Numbered from the stretch's first letter, positions 38,270 through 49,324 are shown. The stretch is DNA of 64,000 bases from GCA-2697345 sp045565015 (GCA_045565015.1 JBJLGD010000036.1:1-64000); one strand, 5' to 3'. The notes: generated by a model from the letters alone, not told the origin. Numbers and translations: made by a program.

Positions 38270-39268
38270 ATGATCACAGCTGATAACACAAAAAAGTTCA
38301 CGAGATTTCGTCGTTTACGCCAAAACGCGAATATAAGAGACTTAATCCAAGAAACTACGATATCGGTTAAAGATTTAATTTGGCCAATATTTATAATAGA
38401 AGGAGATAATATAGCTGTTGATATAAACTTAATGCCAGGTATTCAAAGATTAACGATAGATAAAGCGATTGAAGCCGCAAAATACGCTAGTAATCTTGGA
38501 ATTACTGCTATTTGTTTGTTCCCATGTATTGAACGTGAATTTAAATCAGAAACATGCGCAGAGGCTTGGAATCCAAATAATTTAATAAACCGTACCATAC
38601 GTGCTATAAAGTCTGCAGTTCCGGAACTTTTGATTATGACAGATGTAGCGTTAGATCCCTATAATATCCACGGGCATGACGGATTAGTCAGAGACCATAA
38701 GATATTGAATGATGAATCTGTTGATGTGTTAGTAAAAATGGCTGTGGCACAAGCTAAAAGCGGAGCTGATATTATTGGTCCTTCAGACATGATGGATAAT
38801 AGAATTAGTTATATTAGGAGTGAACTGGAATATCTCAAATTTCACGATGTAATTATATTAAGTTATTCTGCAAAGTATGCTTCATCTTTTTATGGGCCAT
38901 TTCGGGATGCTGTAGGAGCAACTAGTCTCCTCAAGGGAGATAAAAGAACATATCAAGCTGACCCCGCCAACTCAGACGAAGCTCTAAGATTAGTAGAAAG
39001 AGATCTTAATGGAGGTGCAGATATGGTTATGATTAAGCCAGGCATGCCCTATCTTGATATTTGTAGAAGGGTGAAAGAGACATTCGGTGTTCCAACTTTC
39101 GCATACCAAGTGTCAGGAGAATACGGGATGATCATGGCTGCATCAAATGCTAAGATAATAGATAAGGATAGTGCTATATTAGAAAGTCTTTTGTCTTTCA
39201 AAAGAGCTGGCTGCGACGGTGTTCTCACATATTTTGCTACCGATTTAGCCAAACTTTTAAAAAAATAA
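38270..39268 (+). CDS. hemB: Delta-aminolevulinic acid dehydratase (porphobilinogen synthase)
   Basis: HemB condenses two 5-aminolevulinates to porphobilinogen, feeding both heme and the cob genes at the window start. Motifs: TDVALDPYNIHGHDGL, LSYSAKYASSFYGPFRDA with one active-site Lys, and MVMIKPGMPYLD with the Schiff-base Lys. The metal region lacks the three Cys of zinc-dependent enzymes, so this is the magnesium-type form common in alphaproteobacteria. The length of 332 is normal. The 116-bp gap to divergent mfd should hold both promoters. Confidence 0.96.
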   Translation: MITADNTKKFTRFRRLRQNANIRDLIQETTISVKDLIWPIFIIEGDNIAVDINLMPGIQRLTIDKAIEAAKYASNLGITAICLFPCIEREFKSETCAEAWNPNNLINRTIRAIKSAVPELLIMTDVALDPYNIHGHDGLVRDHKILNDESVDVLVKMAVAQAKSGADIIGPSDMMDNRISYIRSELEYLKFHDVIILSYSAKYASSFYGPFRDAVGATSLLKGDKRTYQADPANSDEALRLVERDLNGGADMVMIKPGMPYLDICRRVKETFGVPTFAYQVSGEYGMIMAASNAKIIDKDSAILESLLSFKRAGCDGVLTYFATDLAKLLKK

Positions 39269-39340
39269 ATACAATTGACCAAAAATACAAAATAATTAAC
39301 GCAATATAAATTCACCAACAAATTTAGATTATTTATAAAT

Positions 39341-39907
39341 ATGAAAAAAATTAAGACTATTAACAAAAGACAATTATTCCTAACTTTATGCTTAGTAATA
39401 GGTCTCGGTAGTTGTTCAGTTAATCAGAGGGAACTGGATAAAAACGCTATAGATGTTGAATTTGATAGAGCGTTAAACCTTTTACACGAACAATGGCCAG
39501 AATCCCAAAAACTAACAAATGATGCCTCTGCAATATTACTAATACCACGAATAACTAAGGCTAGTTTGGGGTTTGGAGCAGCATACGGAACCGGTAAATT
39601 AAAATCAAAACAGGGAAACAATGATTACTATAATTTTATAGCAGGTAGCTGGGGATTAAACGCTGGGTTTAAGCAGTACTCACATATTCTTTTTTTTATG
39701 ACAAACGAGAGTCTAGAAAAATTTAAGGTGTCTAATGGTTATAATCTTAGTGCCGATTTTACTTATGCAGTTCAACGAGATGCTTATACTGTTGGATTTG
39801 ACTTCAAATCGATAACAAAACCAATTATAGCAGTTGTATATGGACAAAATGGATTAATGGGAGGATTCAATTTTGAAGGTATGAAATACAGTAAGATAAA
39901 ACCTTAA
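39341..39907 (+). CDS. SYLF-domain (Ysc84-like) lipoprotein
   Basis: The 188-residue protein begins with a basic stretch (KKIKTINKRQ), a hydrophobic core and a lipobox LGSC near residue 25, so it should be lipidated and exported. The body matches the lipid-binding SYLF/Ysc84 domain: ASAILLIPRITKASLGFGAAYGTG, ILFFMTNESLEKF, FTYAVQRDA, and the end VVYGQNGLMGGFNFEGMKYSKI. The exact function is unknown; such domains bind lipids. Its stop overlaps the convergent stop of the next gene by four bases. Confidence 0.85.
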   Translation: MKKIKTINKRQLFLTLCLVIGLGSCSVNQRELDKNAIDVEFDRALNLLHEQWPESQKLTNDASAILLIPRITKASLGFGAAYGTGKLKSKQGNNDYYNFIAGSWGLNAGFKQYSHILFFMTNESLEKFKVSNGYNLSADFTYAVQRDAYTVGFDFKSITKPIIAVVYGQNGLMGGFNFEGMKYSKIKP

Positions 39908-40785
39908 TTTTTTTTATCAAACGCTCGTAATCTAGCTATAAGAGACGAGGTATCCCATCTACCACCACCTAAGCCCTGAACTTCCTTGTAAAATTGATCA
40001 ACCAAAGCTGTAACCGGTAGATTCGCCCCATTTTCTTCGGCAGTACTCAAGCATATTCCAAGATCTTTTCTCATCCAATCAACAGCAAAACCATGATCGA
40101 AATGACCCTCAGTCATAGACTCAAATCTATTTTCCATTTGCCAACTTCCTGCAGCACCAGCCGATATAACATCCACTACTTCTTTACAGTTAAGACCAGC
40201 CTTTTCAGCAAAATTTAAACCCTCAGATAAACCCTGAACCAATCCAGCTATACAAATTTGGTTAACCATTTTAGTTAGCTGGCCAGCACCAGATTTTCCC
40301 ATTAATTTACAAACTTTAGAGTAACAACAAATTATACCCGCAACTTTATTATAATCGCTTAGAGTTCCTCCACACATTATGCCCAGTTGCCCATTTATTG
40401 CGCCGGCCTGTCCACCTGAAACAGGTGCATCAACATATCCTATATTCTTAGTAGCGGCATAGTCATGAAGTTCTCGTGTGACTTTGTCAGAGACAGTCGT
40501 ATGATCTATGAAAATTGAACCACTTTTCATTCCTTCAAAGGCTCCCTCTTGACCCAAGCAAACTTCTCTCAAATCATTATCATTGCCTACGCAAGCCATC
40601 ACGAAATCTGCGTTATTCGAGGCAGCACAAGGTGTTAATGCTATCTCTCCATTATGCTTATCCATCCAAAGATCAGCTTTTCCTTTACTTCTATTAAAAA
40701 CTGTAACTGAGTGTCCAGCCTCAGAAAGATGCCCTGCCATTGGGAATCCCATAACCCCTAAACCTAGAAAACTAACCTTGGCCAT
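39904..40785 (-). CDS. Beta-hydroxyacid dehydrogenase (3-hydroxyisobutyrate / tartronate semialdehyde reductase family)
   Basis: A 293-residue NAD(P)-dependent enzyme. The Rossmann motif is GLGVMGFPMAGHL (7-19), with FNRSKGKADL next, suggesting NADP. The substrate motif DAPVSGGQAGAINGQLGIM and the catalytic Lys in GQLTKMVNQ are intact. GarR, MmsB and GlxR share this pattern, so the substrate could be 3-hydroxyisobutyrate or tartronate semialdehyde. An upstream GGAG-like site precedes the ATG at 40785. Convergent with the SYLF gene and divergent from the acylase gene. Confidence 0.85.
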   Translation of the reverse strand: MAKVSFLGLGVMGFPMAGHLSEAGHSVTVFNRSKGKADLWMDKHNGEIALTPCAASNNADFVMACVGNDNDLREVCLGQEGAFEGMKSGSIFIDHTTVSDKVTRELHDYAATKNIGYVDAPVSGGQAGAINGQLGIMCGGTLSDYNKVAGIICCYSKVCKLMGKSGAGQLTKMVNQICIAGLVQGLSEGLNFAEKAGLNCKEVVDVISAGAAGSWQMENRFESMTEGHFDHGFAVDWMRKDLGICLSTAEENGANLPVTALVDQFYKEVQGLGGGRWDTSSLIARLRAFDKKN

Positions 40786-40863
40786 AATAAATCTCCTTGA
40801 ATATTTGAATTTATCCGCACATCAATGTATCGAACTTATACTTTGGTCTAATGGTGGGTAGTT

Positions 40864-43324
40864 ATGTTGTCAATTTTTAGATGGTCACTCCGTATTGCTA
40901 TAACAATAATTCTATTATTTACGATAATAATTTTTTCAAGTTATTTTCTCGTTATACGTTCAATCCCTGATTATAATGCTAATTATGAATTGAAGGGCTT
41001 ACGAGAAGAATTACTTATCATAAGAGATTCCTCTAACGTTCCCCATATAATTGGTGACAATGATAACGACGCGTTCTTTGGATTAGGATTCGTTCATGCG
41101 CAAGACAGATTATGGCAAATGGCTTTATTACGCCGGGCATCACAAGGGAAACTGAGCGAAATGTTTGGTAAAGATACTCTTGATTCTGATATTTTGTTAA
41201 GAGAATTAGGAATTTATTTAAATGCAAAAAAATCATTAGAAATTCAGGACTCTGATACTATTTCTGCTCTTGTTGCATACTCTAATGGCGTTAATGAATG
41301 GATAAATACAATTAATAATAAAGCTATGGGTAGAGGTGCTCCTGAATTTTTTCTTTTTTTAAAAAACTTAGATCCTTGGCGACCAGAGGATAGTTTAGCA
41401 ATTATTAACTTGATGGCTTTTAGATTAACCAGTTCATATCAAGAAGAATTGATCCGAGCTCTCGTAGCAAAAAAGCTTACTTCGTCAGAATATAATTCTC
41501 TTTTTAATATAAAATCAGCGCTGCAGAAGCCTTTAAATAGTACGACGAACCAACCTGATGTAATTAACAACAGCTATCAAAATATAGTAGAAAATGATGC
41601 TCTAGTGTTTAAGGAGTTACAAAACAAATCACTAAAAGGAGCATCAAATGTTTTTGCAGCATCTTCGGAGCGCGCAGCTTTGAAATACCCCATACTAGCA
41701 AATGATCCACATTTAAAATTAAGTTCTCCCGCTATTTGGTATCTTGCTAGGCTCAACCTTGAAAGTGGCGCGGTAATAGGCGCTACTATCCCCGGTATTC
41801 CAACTATTTTGAGTGGAAGATCGAAAAAACACAGCATGGGGTATAAGTTCCGCTTATGTTGATGATCAAGATTTATATTTTGAAAAACTAAACCCCTCTA
41901 ATAAAAATCAATATAAAAGTGAAAAAGGTTTTGTTAATTTTGAAGTACGAAACGAGGAAGTAAAGATTAAAAATTCACCCCCGCAAGAATTAATAATTCG
42001 TAAATCTCAAAATGGTCCAATATTAACTGGTAAACATATTAATCTTAAATCTATTACACCCGAAGGCCACGTTGTGGCTATGAATTGGACAGCTCTATCA
42101 GAAAAAAATACTACTTTACAGTCTGCTATAAGAATCATGAAATCAACTTCATTAATGGAAATTATATCGTCTGGTGTTGGGCATTTTGCTCCAGCTCAAA
42201 ATTTATTGGCTATCGATAAACAGGGTATAGCATTAAAAACGATAGGAAAAATCCCCAAGAGGAACGCGAATCATGAAACGCGTGCTCAAATACCGTCAAA
42301 AGGTTGGAAAATTGAGAATAGGTGGATTGATTTTGTACCCTATCAATCAAATCCAGAAATTAGATCTCCAAAGAACGGGATAATCTATAATACTAACAAT
42401 CGACTAGTTAGTAAGCCGTTTCCAGACCATGTAAGTTATGATTATGGCGACACACAGAGACACTTTAGATTAAAAAAATTACTGAATAATCGATCTATTC
42501 ATACTATTGGTAGTTTTATTGAATACCAGCAAGACATAGTCAGCCCTACAGCTCAAACTATACTCCCAATCGTAGCTAGTACTCTATGGACGAAACTGTC
42601 GACACAAAACGGAAATGACTTTTCCATTATAGAAGAAACAGCTTTACGTCTACTTTTAGAATGGAATGGCGAAATGTCTAAATATTACCCAGAGCCATTA
42701 ATCTACACTGCTTGGATGCGTAATTTACAGAGAGATATCATAAAGGATGAGTTAAAGGAGTTAACTAATTATTTTAATAAATTTGATCCTGATTTTATCA
42801 AACGCGTTTTTTTATCAAGTAAAAAAAGCCATATTTGGTGTGATATAATTTTTACGGAAAGTTTAGAGAATTGCGGAAAAATAGCTGAAATTTCTTTTAG
42901 AAATACTATCAAGGAGCTATCAGTAATTCACGGCAAAAGGCCCGAAGTGTGGCAGTGGGGAAGTGTTCATCAAGCGATGCACAAACACTCGGCTTTAGGC
43001 AATGTCCCAATACTCGATATTATTTTTAATATAAAACATCCTGTTAGTGGTGGTGAACACACTTTACAACGTGCAGGATTTAGTAACGTGGGTAGTAATC
43101 CTTTTGAAAACACTCAAGGCGCCGGATATCGTGGCATTTATGATTTAGCTAACCCAGACGACTCACTTTATATAATCGCTACAGGTCAATCTGGTAATCC
43201 GTTATCAAAATACTATGATAACTTAAATATACGATGGAACAGAGGCGAATATATTCCAATGACCTTGGATATTAATGAGGTAAAATCCGGATCAATAGGA
43301 AAAAGTATATTAAAACCAAAGTAA
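40864..43324 (+). pseudogene. Penicillin acylase-family (Ntn-hydrolase) protein, one frameshift
   Basis: The family cleaves amides such as acyl-homoserine lactones or beta-lactam side chains. After an N-terminal membrane anchor come VPHIIGDNDNDAFFGLGFVHAQDRLWQM, the alpha chain, and GASNVFAASSER with the predicted nucleophile Ser at the auto-processing site. IPGIPTILSGRSK runs into an A6 tract (41824-41829), where one extra A ends the frame; without it the sequence continues NTAWGISSAYVDDQDLY. The beta chain has VSGGEHTLQRAGF and the substrate end. Correction gives 819 residues. The start and end of the gene are both intact. Confidence 0.85.
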
Positions 43325-43332
43325 TCTTATGA

Positions 43333-44620
43333 TTAAAACCTCTTAAGGTATTTCTGTTTATGTTGAGATGTCCAATCAACTTTCAAACATAATTCATCGT
43401 GATCAAACGTTTCCTCAAGGACATTAACATTTTTATAAAGCCATAACCGCTTGTCCCAAGAACCTGGAGAAATTTTTAACCACTCTATTGTCTTACCATT
43501 ATTTAAAGCTTTGGAAATTCCATTTACTAATTTTTCGAATCCCTCTCCGTTTATTGCCGAAACTAAAAAAATATTTTTTCGACGCTTAATAACATTTAGC
43601 AAGCGCAATTTCTCTGAAGAATTTAATAAGTCTGCTTTATTCCAAACTTCTATAATATTTTTATCTTTGGGTACTCCAATAGTCTCTAAAGTTTCATTAA
43701 CATTAGTGAACTGATTACAAGTTTCTTTATGAGAGATATCTCTTACATGGAGAATCAGATCAGAACTTAAAACCTCTTCCAGCGTCGCGCTAAACGCAGC
43801 AATTAACTCAGTAGGTAAATCAGAAATAAAACCAACGGTATCACTTAATAAGGTTTGAATATGATCAGGCGTCACAAAGGAGCGCACTGTTGGATCTAAA
43901 GTTGCAAAAAGCATATCTTTTGCAAAAACATTTGCACCAGTCAGATAATTAAAGATAGTTGATTTTCCAGAGTTTGTATATCCAACGAGAGATATTATCT
44001 TTCGTGTTTTTCTTTCCTTAGAAGACCGATGCAATCTTCTAGTTTTAACAATTTTTTCCAAATTTTTTTTTATCTTAAAAATAGCACTATCTATTGCTCG
44101 TCGATCAGATTCAATCTGTGTCTCGCCTGGTCCTCCCACAAAACCTAAGCCACCCCTTTGTCGTTCTAAATGAGTCCATGCACGAACTAATCGGGTTCTC
44201 TGATAAGTTAAAGCGGCCAACTCTACCTGCAATACTCCTTCTCTTGTTTTTGCCCTATCAGAGAAAATTTCTATTATTAATGCAGTCTTATCAAGAACCT
44301 TTAAACTCCACGCCTTCTCAAGATTTCTTTGTTGAACAGGAGTTAGGACACCGTCAATCAAAATTAACTTTATCTCTTCTATTAATATTTTTTTACGAAT
44401 TTCATCTATTTTACCAGAGCCGAAGAGTGCGCCAGGATTTATCTTCCCTACAGCTTCAATTGAAGCACCCTTTAGTTTTATAGATGGTAAAGCCCTCGCT
44501 AATGACTTCATCTCTTCTAAAACGATTTCAGGATTTCTTTCAGCCGTTTTCCTTTTAAATTTTAAGCAAATTACCCAAGCGGATTGCTCTTCAAAGAGTT
44601 TTTTCCGAGTTATTACTCAT
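43333..44620 (-). CDS. hflX: GTPase HflX, frameshift near the N terminus
   Basis: HflX is a ribosome-splitting GTPase. Visible parts are GALFGSGKIDEI, TPVQQRNLEKAW, GGPGETQIESDRR, the G1 motif VGYTNSGKSTIFN, DTVGFISDLP (G3) and WNKADLL (G4). An ATG at 44511 gives only 392 residues, but homology goes on upstream as SAWVICLKFKRKTAERNPE. One extra base in the T6 run at 44599-44604 (plus strand) separates this from an ATG at 44618-44620 that overlaps the hfq stop. Removing it gives M-S-N-N-S-E-K-L-F and 428 residues, the normal length. This pairing with hfq is classical. Confidence 0.9.
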
Positions 44621-44846
44621 CTCCATTATACAAATTTATATCCTGAGAGGGCATAATGGTAGAAATTGCATGCTTATATACAAGTTGAGACTGCCCTTCT
44701 CTTCTCAAGAGCACACAAAAGCTATCAAACCATGTAATTATGCCTTGTAACTTTACGCCATTTATCAAAAACACTGTAATTGGTATTTTTGTTTTTCGAA
44801 CATGATTTAGAAATGTATCTTGTAAGTTCTGTTTATCAGAAGCCAT
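44613..44846 (-). CDS. hfq: RNA chaperone Hfq
   Basis: Hfq is a hexameric Sm-like protein that pairs small RNAs with mRNAs. The 77-residue form begins DKQNLQDTFLNHVRK, then IPITVFLINGVKLQG (Sm1) and the Sm2 motif YKHAISTI. The short tail after PSQDI is usual for alphaproteobacteria. The stop codon overlaps the corrected hflX start by ATGA. The 106-bp upstream gap has an inverted repeat at 44880-44896 and a possible promoter. Confidence 0.97.
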   Translation of the reverse strand: MASDKQNLQDTFLNHVRKTKIPITVFLINGVKLQGIITWFDSFCVLLRREGQSQLVYKHAISTIMPSQDINLYNGDE

Positions 44847-44879
44847 AATTCGACTTTCTATTGTTAAATTAGATTTTGT

Positions 44880-44896
44880 CTATACTACATGTATAG
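44880..44896. repeat. Short inverted repeat upstream of hfq
   Basis: CTATAC-TACAT-GTATAG is a perfect 6-bp inverted repeat with a 5-base centre, 34 bases upstream of the hfq ATG. It could be an operator or overlap a promoter; on the minus strand TTGAGT lies upstream with TAGTAT 18 bases on. There is no direct evidence of function. Confidence 0.35.
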
Positions 44897-44952
44897 AATA
44901 CTCTTACTCAAACATACCACCCTGAAAATAATAAAAGTTAAAAAAATTAATC

Positions 44953-46443
44953 TTAATTCGAATTCAAATTAGGAAGAAAAATGGCAATAATAGCTAGGAT
45001 TTCAAAACGTCCTACTAACATACCAATCAACAAACACCCTTTTATCGGAAGGCTTAACTCTTGGTATCTAAAGTTTTCTATTGCGGCAAATGCTAAGTTG
45101 CCATTCGTAGACAGTGCTGATGCGGTTAAAACTACTGAGCTCTCCACTGAAACACCAAAAAAACTGAGAAATAAAACCATGCTTGCACCTATTAATACAA
45201 ATAGCATAAAAAAGATCCATGCAATGAAAGCACCTTCTTTTCTAATATCTCTTCCAGTACCACCAAAGCCAGTCACAGACCTTGGATGGGATAATTTATT
45301 AAGTTCATTAGCGCCGTGTTTATATAAGGTATAAACTCTCAATAACTTTATCCCTCCAGCTGTAGTAGCAACTCCACCTCCAATTAAGGATAATCCTGCT
45401 AGGACAGAAACTGGAATAATCAAAAACTGTTCATAAATTGGTTTAAGCATAAACCCCGTCGTTGTGATAAAAGAAAATAATGAAAATAATCTTACCCACA
45501 TTTTATAAAAAAACTCATTCAAAGTAATACTATTATTGATACCCACAAAGTTAAAACCATCTATCAAGGTGAAGAGTACGAACGTAATGGAAACTAAAAT
45601 AACGCCAACTCTGAATTCTCGTTCCGATTTTAACCTCTTAAAGACCGATGAGTTTTTAAGAGTCGAAAAAGTGTGAGAGAGACTTATAGTTAAAAATATC
45701 ATTATTATCAGTTGACTGAGAATACCGACCTCTAAAAATTTTCCTGTATTGTTTGGTAATATACCGCTAGTTGAAATTGTGGAAAAAGCTAAACATAACG
45801 AAGTAAACGCTCTATTCCCAGTAAAGATCATTAAAATGAAGATTACTCCAGTAATAAGGAAATATACTGGAAAAAGCTTTCGACTGTACTTTAATAATCT
45901 TTCTTCAGAGTTTTTTGTCCTTATAATTCTAGTAGCAAAATTAGACTCCGAATTAGAACGAAAAATTTCAAACCCTACGAGATTCATCGGCTCTAGAATA
46001 GCAAAGGCTATTACCAAAAAAATAAATCCTCCCAACCAACCGACTAGAGCCCGCCAGAGATGTATCGGTTCAGCAATAAGACTAGAGGAGTCAAAAATTG
46101 TAGCGCCAGTAGTTGTTAAACAGGCAAACATCTCAAAATATAAATCTAAAAAGTTTGAACCACCGAGTGCCTCATTTAATGGAACTGTTAGTAAAATGGG
46201 TAGTAGGATATAAAAACCTAAAATTGTATACAGTGCTCCTCTAGGGCTTGATCTGTCTCTAGGCCTTTTTATAGCAATACCAAGAAAAGTTGTTAAAATG
46301 AAGAAAAGAAGAGAGCTATAAAAAAAAGGTTGAGCTATCCTATGTAGCCCTAAATAAAGGGCGTGAATAGCTGGAACCATCATGGCTAAAGAAAAAATAG
46401 CCATCAAGATAATTAGAAAGGGTATTTTATTATTATTTTTCAA
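44953..46443 (-). CDS. trkH: Trk potassium uptake system membrane protein TrkH
   Basis: TrkH forms the potassium channel of the Trk system. The 496 residues contain the pore loops typical of the family: FACLTTTGATIF, FSTISTSGILP, FSFITTTGFML and ALSTNGNLAFA, one in each of four repeats, with about ten membrane helices. GGGVATTAGGIKLLRV is the conserved segment between repeats. It follows trkA by 8 bp, so the two subunits are made together. An apparently intact gene. Confidence 0.95.
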   Translation of the reverse strand: MKNNNKIPFLIILMAIFSLAMMVPAIHALYLGLHRIAQPFFYSSLLFFILTTFLGIAIKRPRDRSSPRGALYTILGFYILLPILLTVPLNEALGGSNFLDLYFEMFACLTTTGATIFDSSSLIAEPIHLWRALVGWLGGFIFLVIAFAILEPMNLVGFEIFRSNSESNFATRIIRTKNSEERLLKYSRKLFPVYFLITGVIFILMIFTGNRAFTSLCLAFSTISTSGILPNNTGKFLEVGILSQLIIMIFLTISLSHTFSTLKNSSVFKRLKSEREFRVGVILVSITFVLFTLIDGFNFVGINNSITLNEFFYKMWVRLFSLFSFITTTGFMLKPIYEQFLIIPVSVLAGLSLIGGGVATTAGGIKLLRVYTLYKHGANELNKLSHPRSVTGFGGTGRDIRKEGAFIAWIFFMLFVLIGASMVLFLSFFGVSVESSVVLTASALSTNGNLAFAAIENFRYQELSLPIKGCLLIGMLVGRFEILAIIAIFLPNLNSN

Positions 46444-46451
46444 ATTGATGA

Positions 46452-47828
46452 CTAAAATAAATCTATAGAAACTTGTAAAAGTTTCTCTAACTCTGGAATA
46501 TCCTTAGATATCGCGAATATTACCACTACATCTCCATTAGAGATCTTAGTTCTGCCATTAGGTTTTATATACTCATCACCTCTCTTTATCGCACCAATTA
46601 TAGTACCCTCGGGAAGTCCTAGTTCTTTTATGTCTGTACCAGACATTGGAGAAGTTGACAAAACTTGGGCTTCTATAACTTCAGCCTCTGCATCTCCAAT
46701 CGAATAAACTTGACTAACTCTGCCATGACGGACATGTCTTAGTATCGAACTAACAGTGGTTGCCCGTGGATTTAAATGGGCATCAATTTCTAGTGGTGTC
46801 ATGAGTGGAATCAACGTTGGGTCATTAATAAGTGAGATTGCTATTGCACAACCAGCTGTTTTTCCCCTTACCGCTGACAATAAATTTGTTTTATCATCAT
46901 CTGTGACCGATAAAATTGCATCAGCAGTACTGATATTTGCTTCAGCCAGTAAATCATAATCCAAACCATCACCATGAAGAACTATGGTCCGCTCAAGTTT
47001 TCCAGCAGCAAATTCAGCAATTTCTCTATCTTTCTCTATTATTTTTATTCTAAATTTATCTGACCTTTTCTCTAAAGATTTTGCCACCGAAAGACCAACT
47101 GTTCCACCACCTATAATTACGATCCTTTCTTGCTTTTGGCTTTTTTTTCCAAATATTTCCATAGTTCTAGAGACATCGTCCGAGTTAACGATTAGATAGA
47201 TTTGGTCTCCTCCAAACATTTGATCATTTGATGTGGGAATAAAAAGTTTGCCATTCCTCCTTATAGCTACGACTAAAGCTCTTAAAGTGGCAAATAAATC
47301 AGTTAGCTGTTTTAAGGGGGTATCAATAACTGGGCAATCTGATCCTATTTCAATACCAATAATTTGAACCAAACCCTTTAAAAAGGTCTCCGTGTCGAAA
47401 GCCGCAGGGGCGGCTAATCTTTGTAGCGCAGCCTCAGCCACTTCCTGTTCTGGACTTATAACAACATCTATTGGTAAGTGATCTTCTCTGTAAAGGTCTG
47501 AATAAATCGCATTAAGATATGATTGGCTCCTTAATCTTGCAATTTTCCTTGATACGGAAAAGACAGAATGTGCAACTTGACAAATTACCATATTAACTTC
47601 GTCTGAATTTGTGGCAGCGATAATCATATCTGCATCCCTAGCTCCAGCTCGCTCCAAAACATCTGGATAACTAGCTGAACCTAATACGCCTTGCACATCT
47701 ATACTCTCAGTAGCTCGTCTTATTAGATCTGAATTATTATCAACGATCGTAACATTATTATTTTCACTAGACAAATGCCTAGCTATTTGCCATCCAACCT
47801 GCCCAGCTCCACAAACAATAATTTTCAT
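46452..47828 (-). CDS. trkA: Trk potassium uptake system regulatory protein TrkA
   Basis: TrkA gates TrkH through bound NAD(H) or ATP. Two RCK halves are visible: GAGQVGWQIARHLS (7-20) with IVDNNSD and the second at IIGGGTVGLSVAKSLE with IIEKDREIAEFA. TrkA-C domains follow each, the second ending in SNGDVVVIFA. The length of 458 is standard. It lies between ntrX and trkH, the usual alphaproteobacterial order. Confidence 0.95.
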   Translation of the reverse strand: MKIIVCGAGQVGWQIARHLSSENNNVTIVDNNSDLIRRATESIDVQGVLGSASYPDVLERAGARDADMIIAATNSDEVNMVICQVAHSVFSVSRKIARLRSQSYLNAIYSDLYREDHLPIDVVISPEQEVAEAALQRLAAPAAFDTETFLKGLVQIIGIEIGSDCPVIDTPLKQLTDLFATLRALVVAIRRNGKLFIPTSNDQMFGGDQIYLIVNSDDVSRTMEIFGKKSQKQERIVIIGGGTVGLSVAKSLEKRSDKFRIKIIEKDREIAEFAAGKLERTIVLHGDGLDYDLLAEANISTADAILSVTDDDKTNLLSAVRGKTAGCAIAISLINDPTLIPLMTPLEIDAHLNPRATTVSSILRHVRHGRVSQVYSIGDAEAEVIEAQVLSTSPMSGTDIKELGLPEGTIIGAIKRGDEYIKPNGRTKISNGDVVVIFAISKDIPELEKLLQVSIDLF

Positions 47829-47890
47829 AATTAAACCCTATTAAACACTAAATTATTTATTAATTTTTAGCGTAGTAATGACCAAGACAT

Positions 47891-49292
47891 TTATTCACTG
47901 TCCGAAATTTCAGCGACCCTACTACCAGTACGAATATTTGTAACAATATTTAAAGACTTTAATTTTCTATGCAAAGCTGATCTCTCCATGCCAACAAAGG
48001 ATGCAGTTTTTTGAAATGTTACCATTAAATCTATTAATCTGCAAAAGAAGATAATCTCTTTCAAAGCATTCTCGGGCTTCTCTGAGTGGAAGCTTTGCTA
48101 AATTTGGATCCATAGCCAAACTATTTAATTCAGATCCAGGCTCCTCTTCGGATAAAATTTCTGTTATCTTTATTGATTCTTTATCAACTCCAAGAATAAG
48201 AACTCTTTCAACTAGATTTCTAAGCTGCCTTATATTCCCAGGCCATTTCATTGTTTGCAAAAATGCTAATGCTTCTTCAGATACAGACCGGTTCGGCAGA
48301 CCCTGGTTAGTATTAAAGCTGCTCACAAAATGTTCGATCAGTAAAGGTATATCTTCCCTCCTATCCTCTAAACTCGGTATCAAGATAGGGATAACATTGA
48401 GTCTATGAAAAAGTTCACTTTTAAATCTACCTTGTTCAACTTCTAAACTCAGGATTTTATTTGTCGTTGAAATCACTCTAAATTCAACATGTACTTTTGA
48501 TTGGCCACCAACTCGTTCAAAACTTTGTTCATTTAAACAACGTAACAGCTTTTGTTGAATATCCATTGGTAACTCGGAGATTTCATCAAAAAGAATTGTC
48601 CCTCCATGCGCCTCTTCTAAAAGCCCAGTTGTGAATTTTTTTTCACTATGCTCAATCCCAAATAAAATTTCTTCAAGTTTATTCGGGTTTGAAGAAGCGC
48701 AATTGAAGATAATAAAAGGACTAGCTTTTCTAGAGGATAACTTATGTATAGTTTTTGCTGCCAATCCTTTTCCGGAACCAGCACCACCGGACAACATAAC
48801 TCTAGCATTAGAGCTCGCAACTTTCTCTAATTGCGATAACATCGCGCGGAATGTTTGGCTTTGACCAATCATAGAATGATCTTCGGCATCCCCTTGTTTT
48901 AATAATACATTTTCTTGTAAAAGTTCTGAGTGTTCATAGGCACGCTTTACCACAACCAAAAGCTGATCGGTATTGAATGGTTTCTCGACGTAATCATAAG
49001 CTCCTTGTTTTATGGCAGCCACTGCAATTTCTATATTTCCATGCCCCGAAATAATTAAAATAGGAATGTCAGGGTTTTTTCTCCTGGTAGCTTTTAGTAT
49101 ATCAATACCATCCATCTCACTATCTTTTAACCAAATATCGAGTAATAATACAGAAGGCTTTTTCGCATCAATCTCTGCCATACAATCTTCAGAATTGCCC
49201 ACTGATCTAACATTAAAGCCCTCATCTTTTAGGATTTCACTTACCAAATCTCTAATGTCCTCTTCATCATCAACTACCAAAATATCAGTCAA
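47891..49292 (-). CDS. ntrX: Response regulator NtrX, frameshift before the C-terminal DNA-binding helix
   Basis: NtrX is the regulator paired with NtrY. The receiver domain has VVDDEED, the acceptor Asp52 in LLLDIWL, and VEKPF. The AAA+ domain has SGGAGSGKG (169-176) and TILFDEI but no GAFTGA loop, as known for NtrX. The frame goes wrong after FNGNIS at a T6 run (48007-48012, plus strand): one extra base gives KNCILCWH and a stop. Removing it yields KTASFVGMERSALHRKLKSL, the family's Fis-type helix, and a stop at 47891, 466 residues in all. Confidence 0.92.
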
Positions 49293-49324
49293 TTTTTTTA
49301 CTCCCAGAAAAATACTAATGGATA

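Noticed and set aside
41813..43324. Second half of the acylase as an independent gene
   Set aside because: It starts mid-motif with no promoter or binding site and continues the first half exactly after a one-base change.
44400..44511. hflX starting at the ATG 44511
   Set aside because: Clear HflX sequence continues upstream; the short form lacks part of the N-terminal domain.
48007..48012. Programmed ribosomal frameshifting at the homopolymer runs
   Set aside because: No downstream stem-loop or typical slippery heptamer context, and the same kind of change hits unrelated genes.
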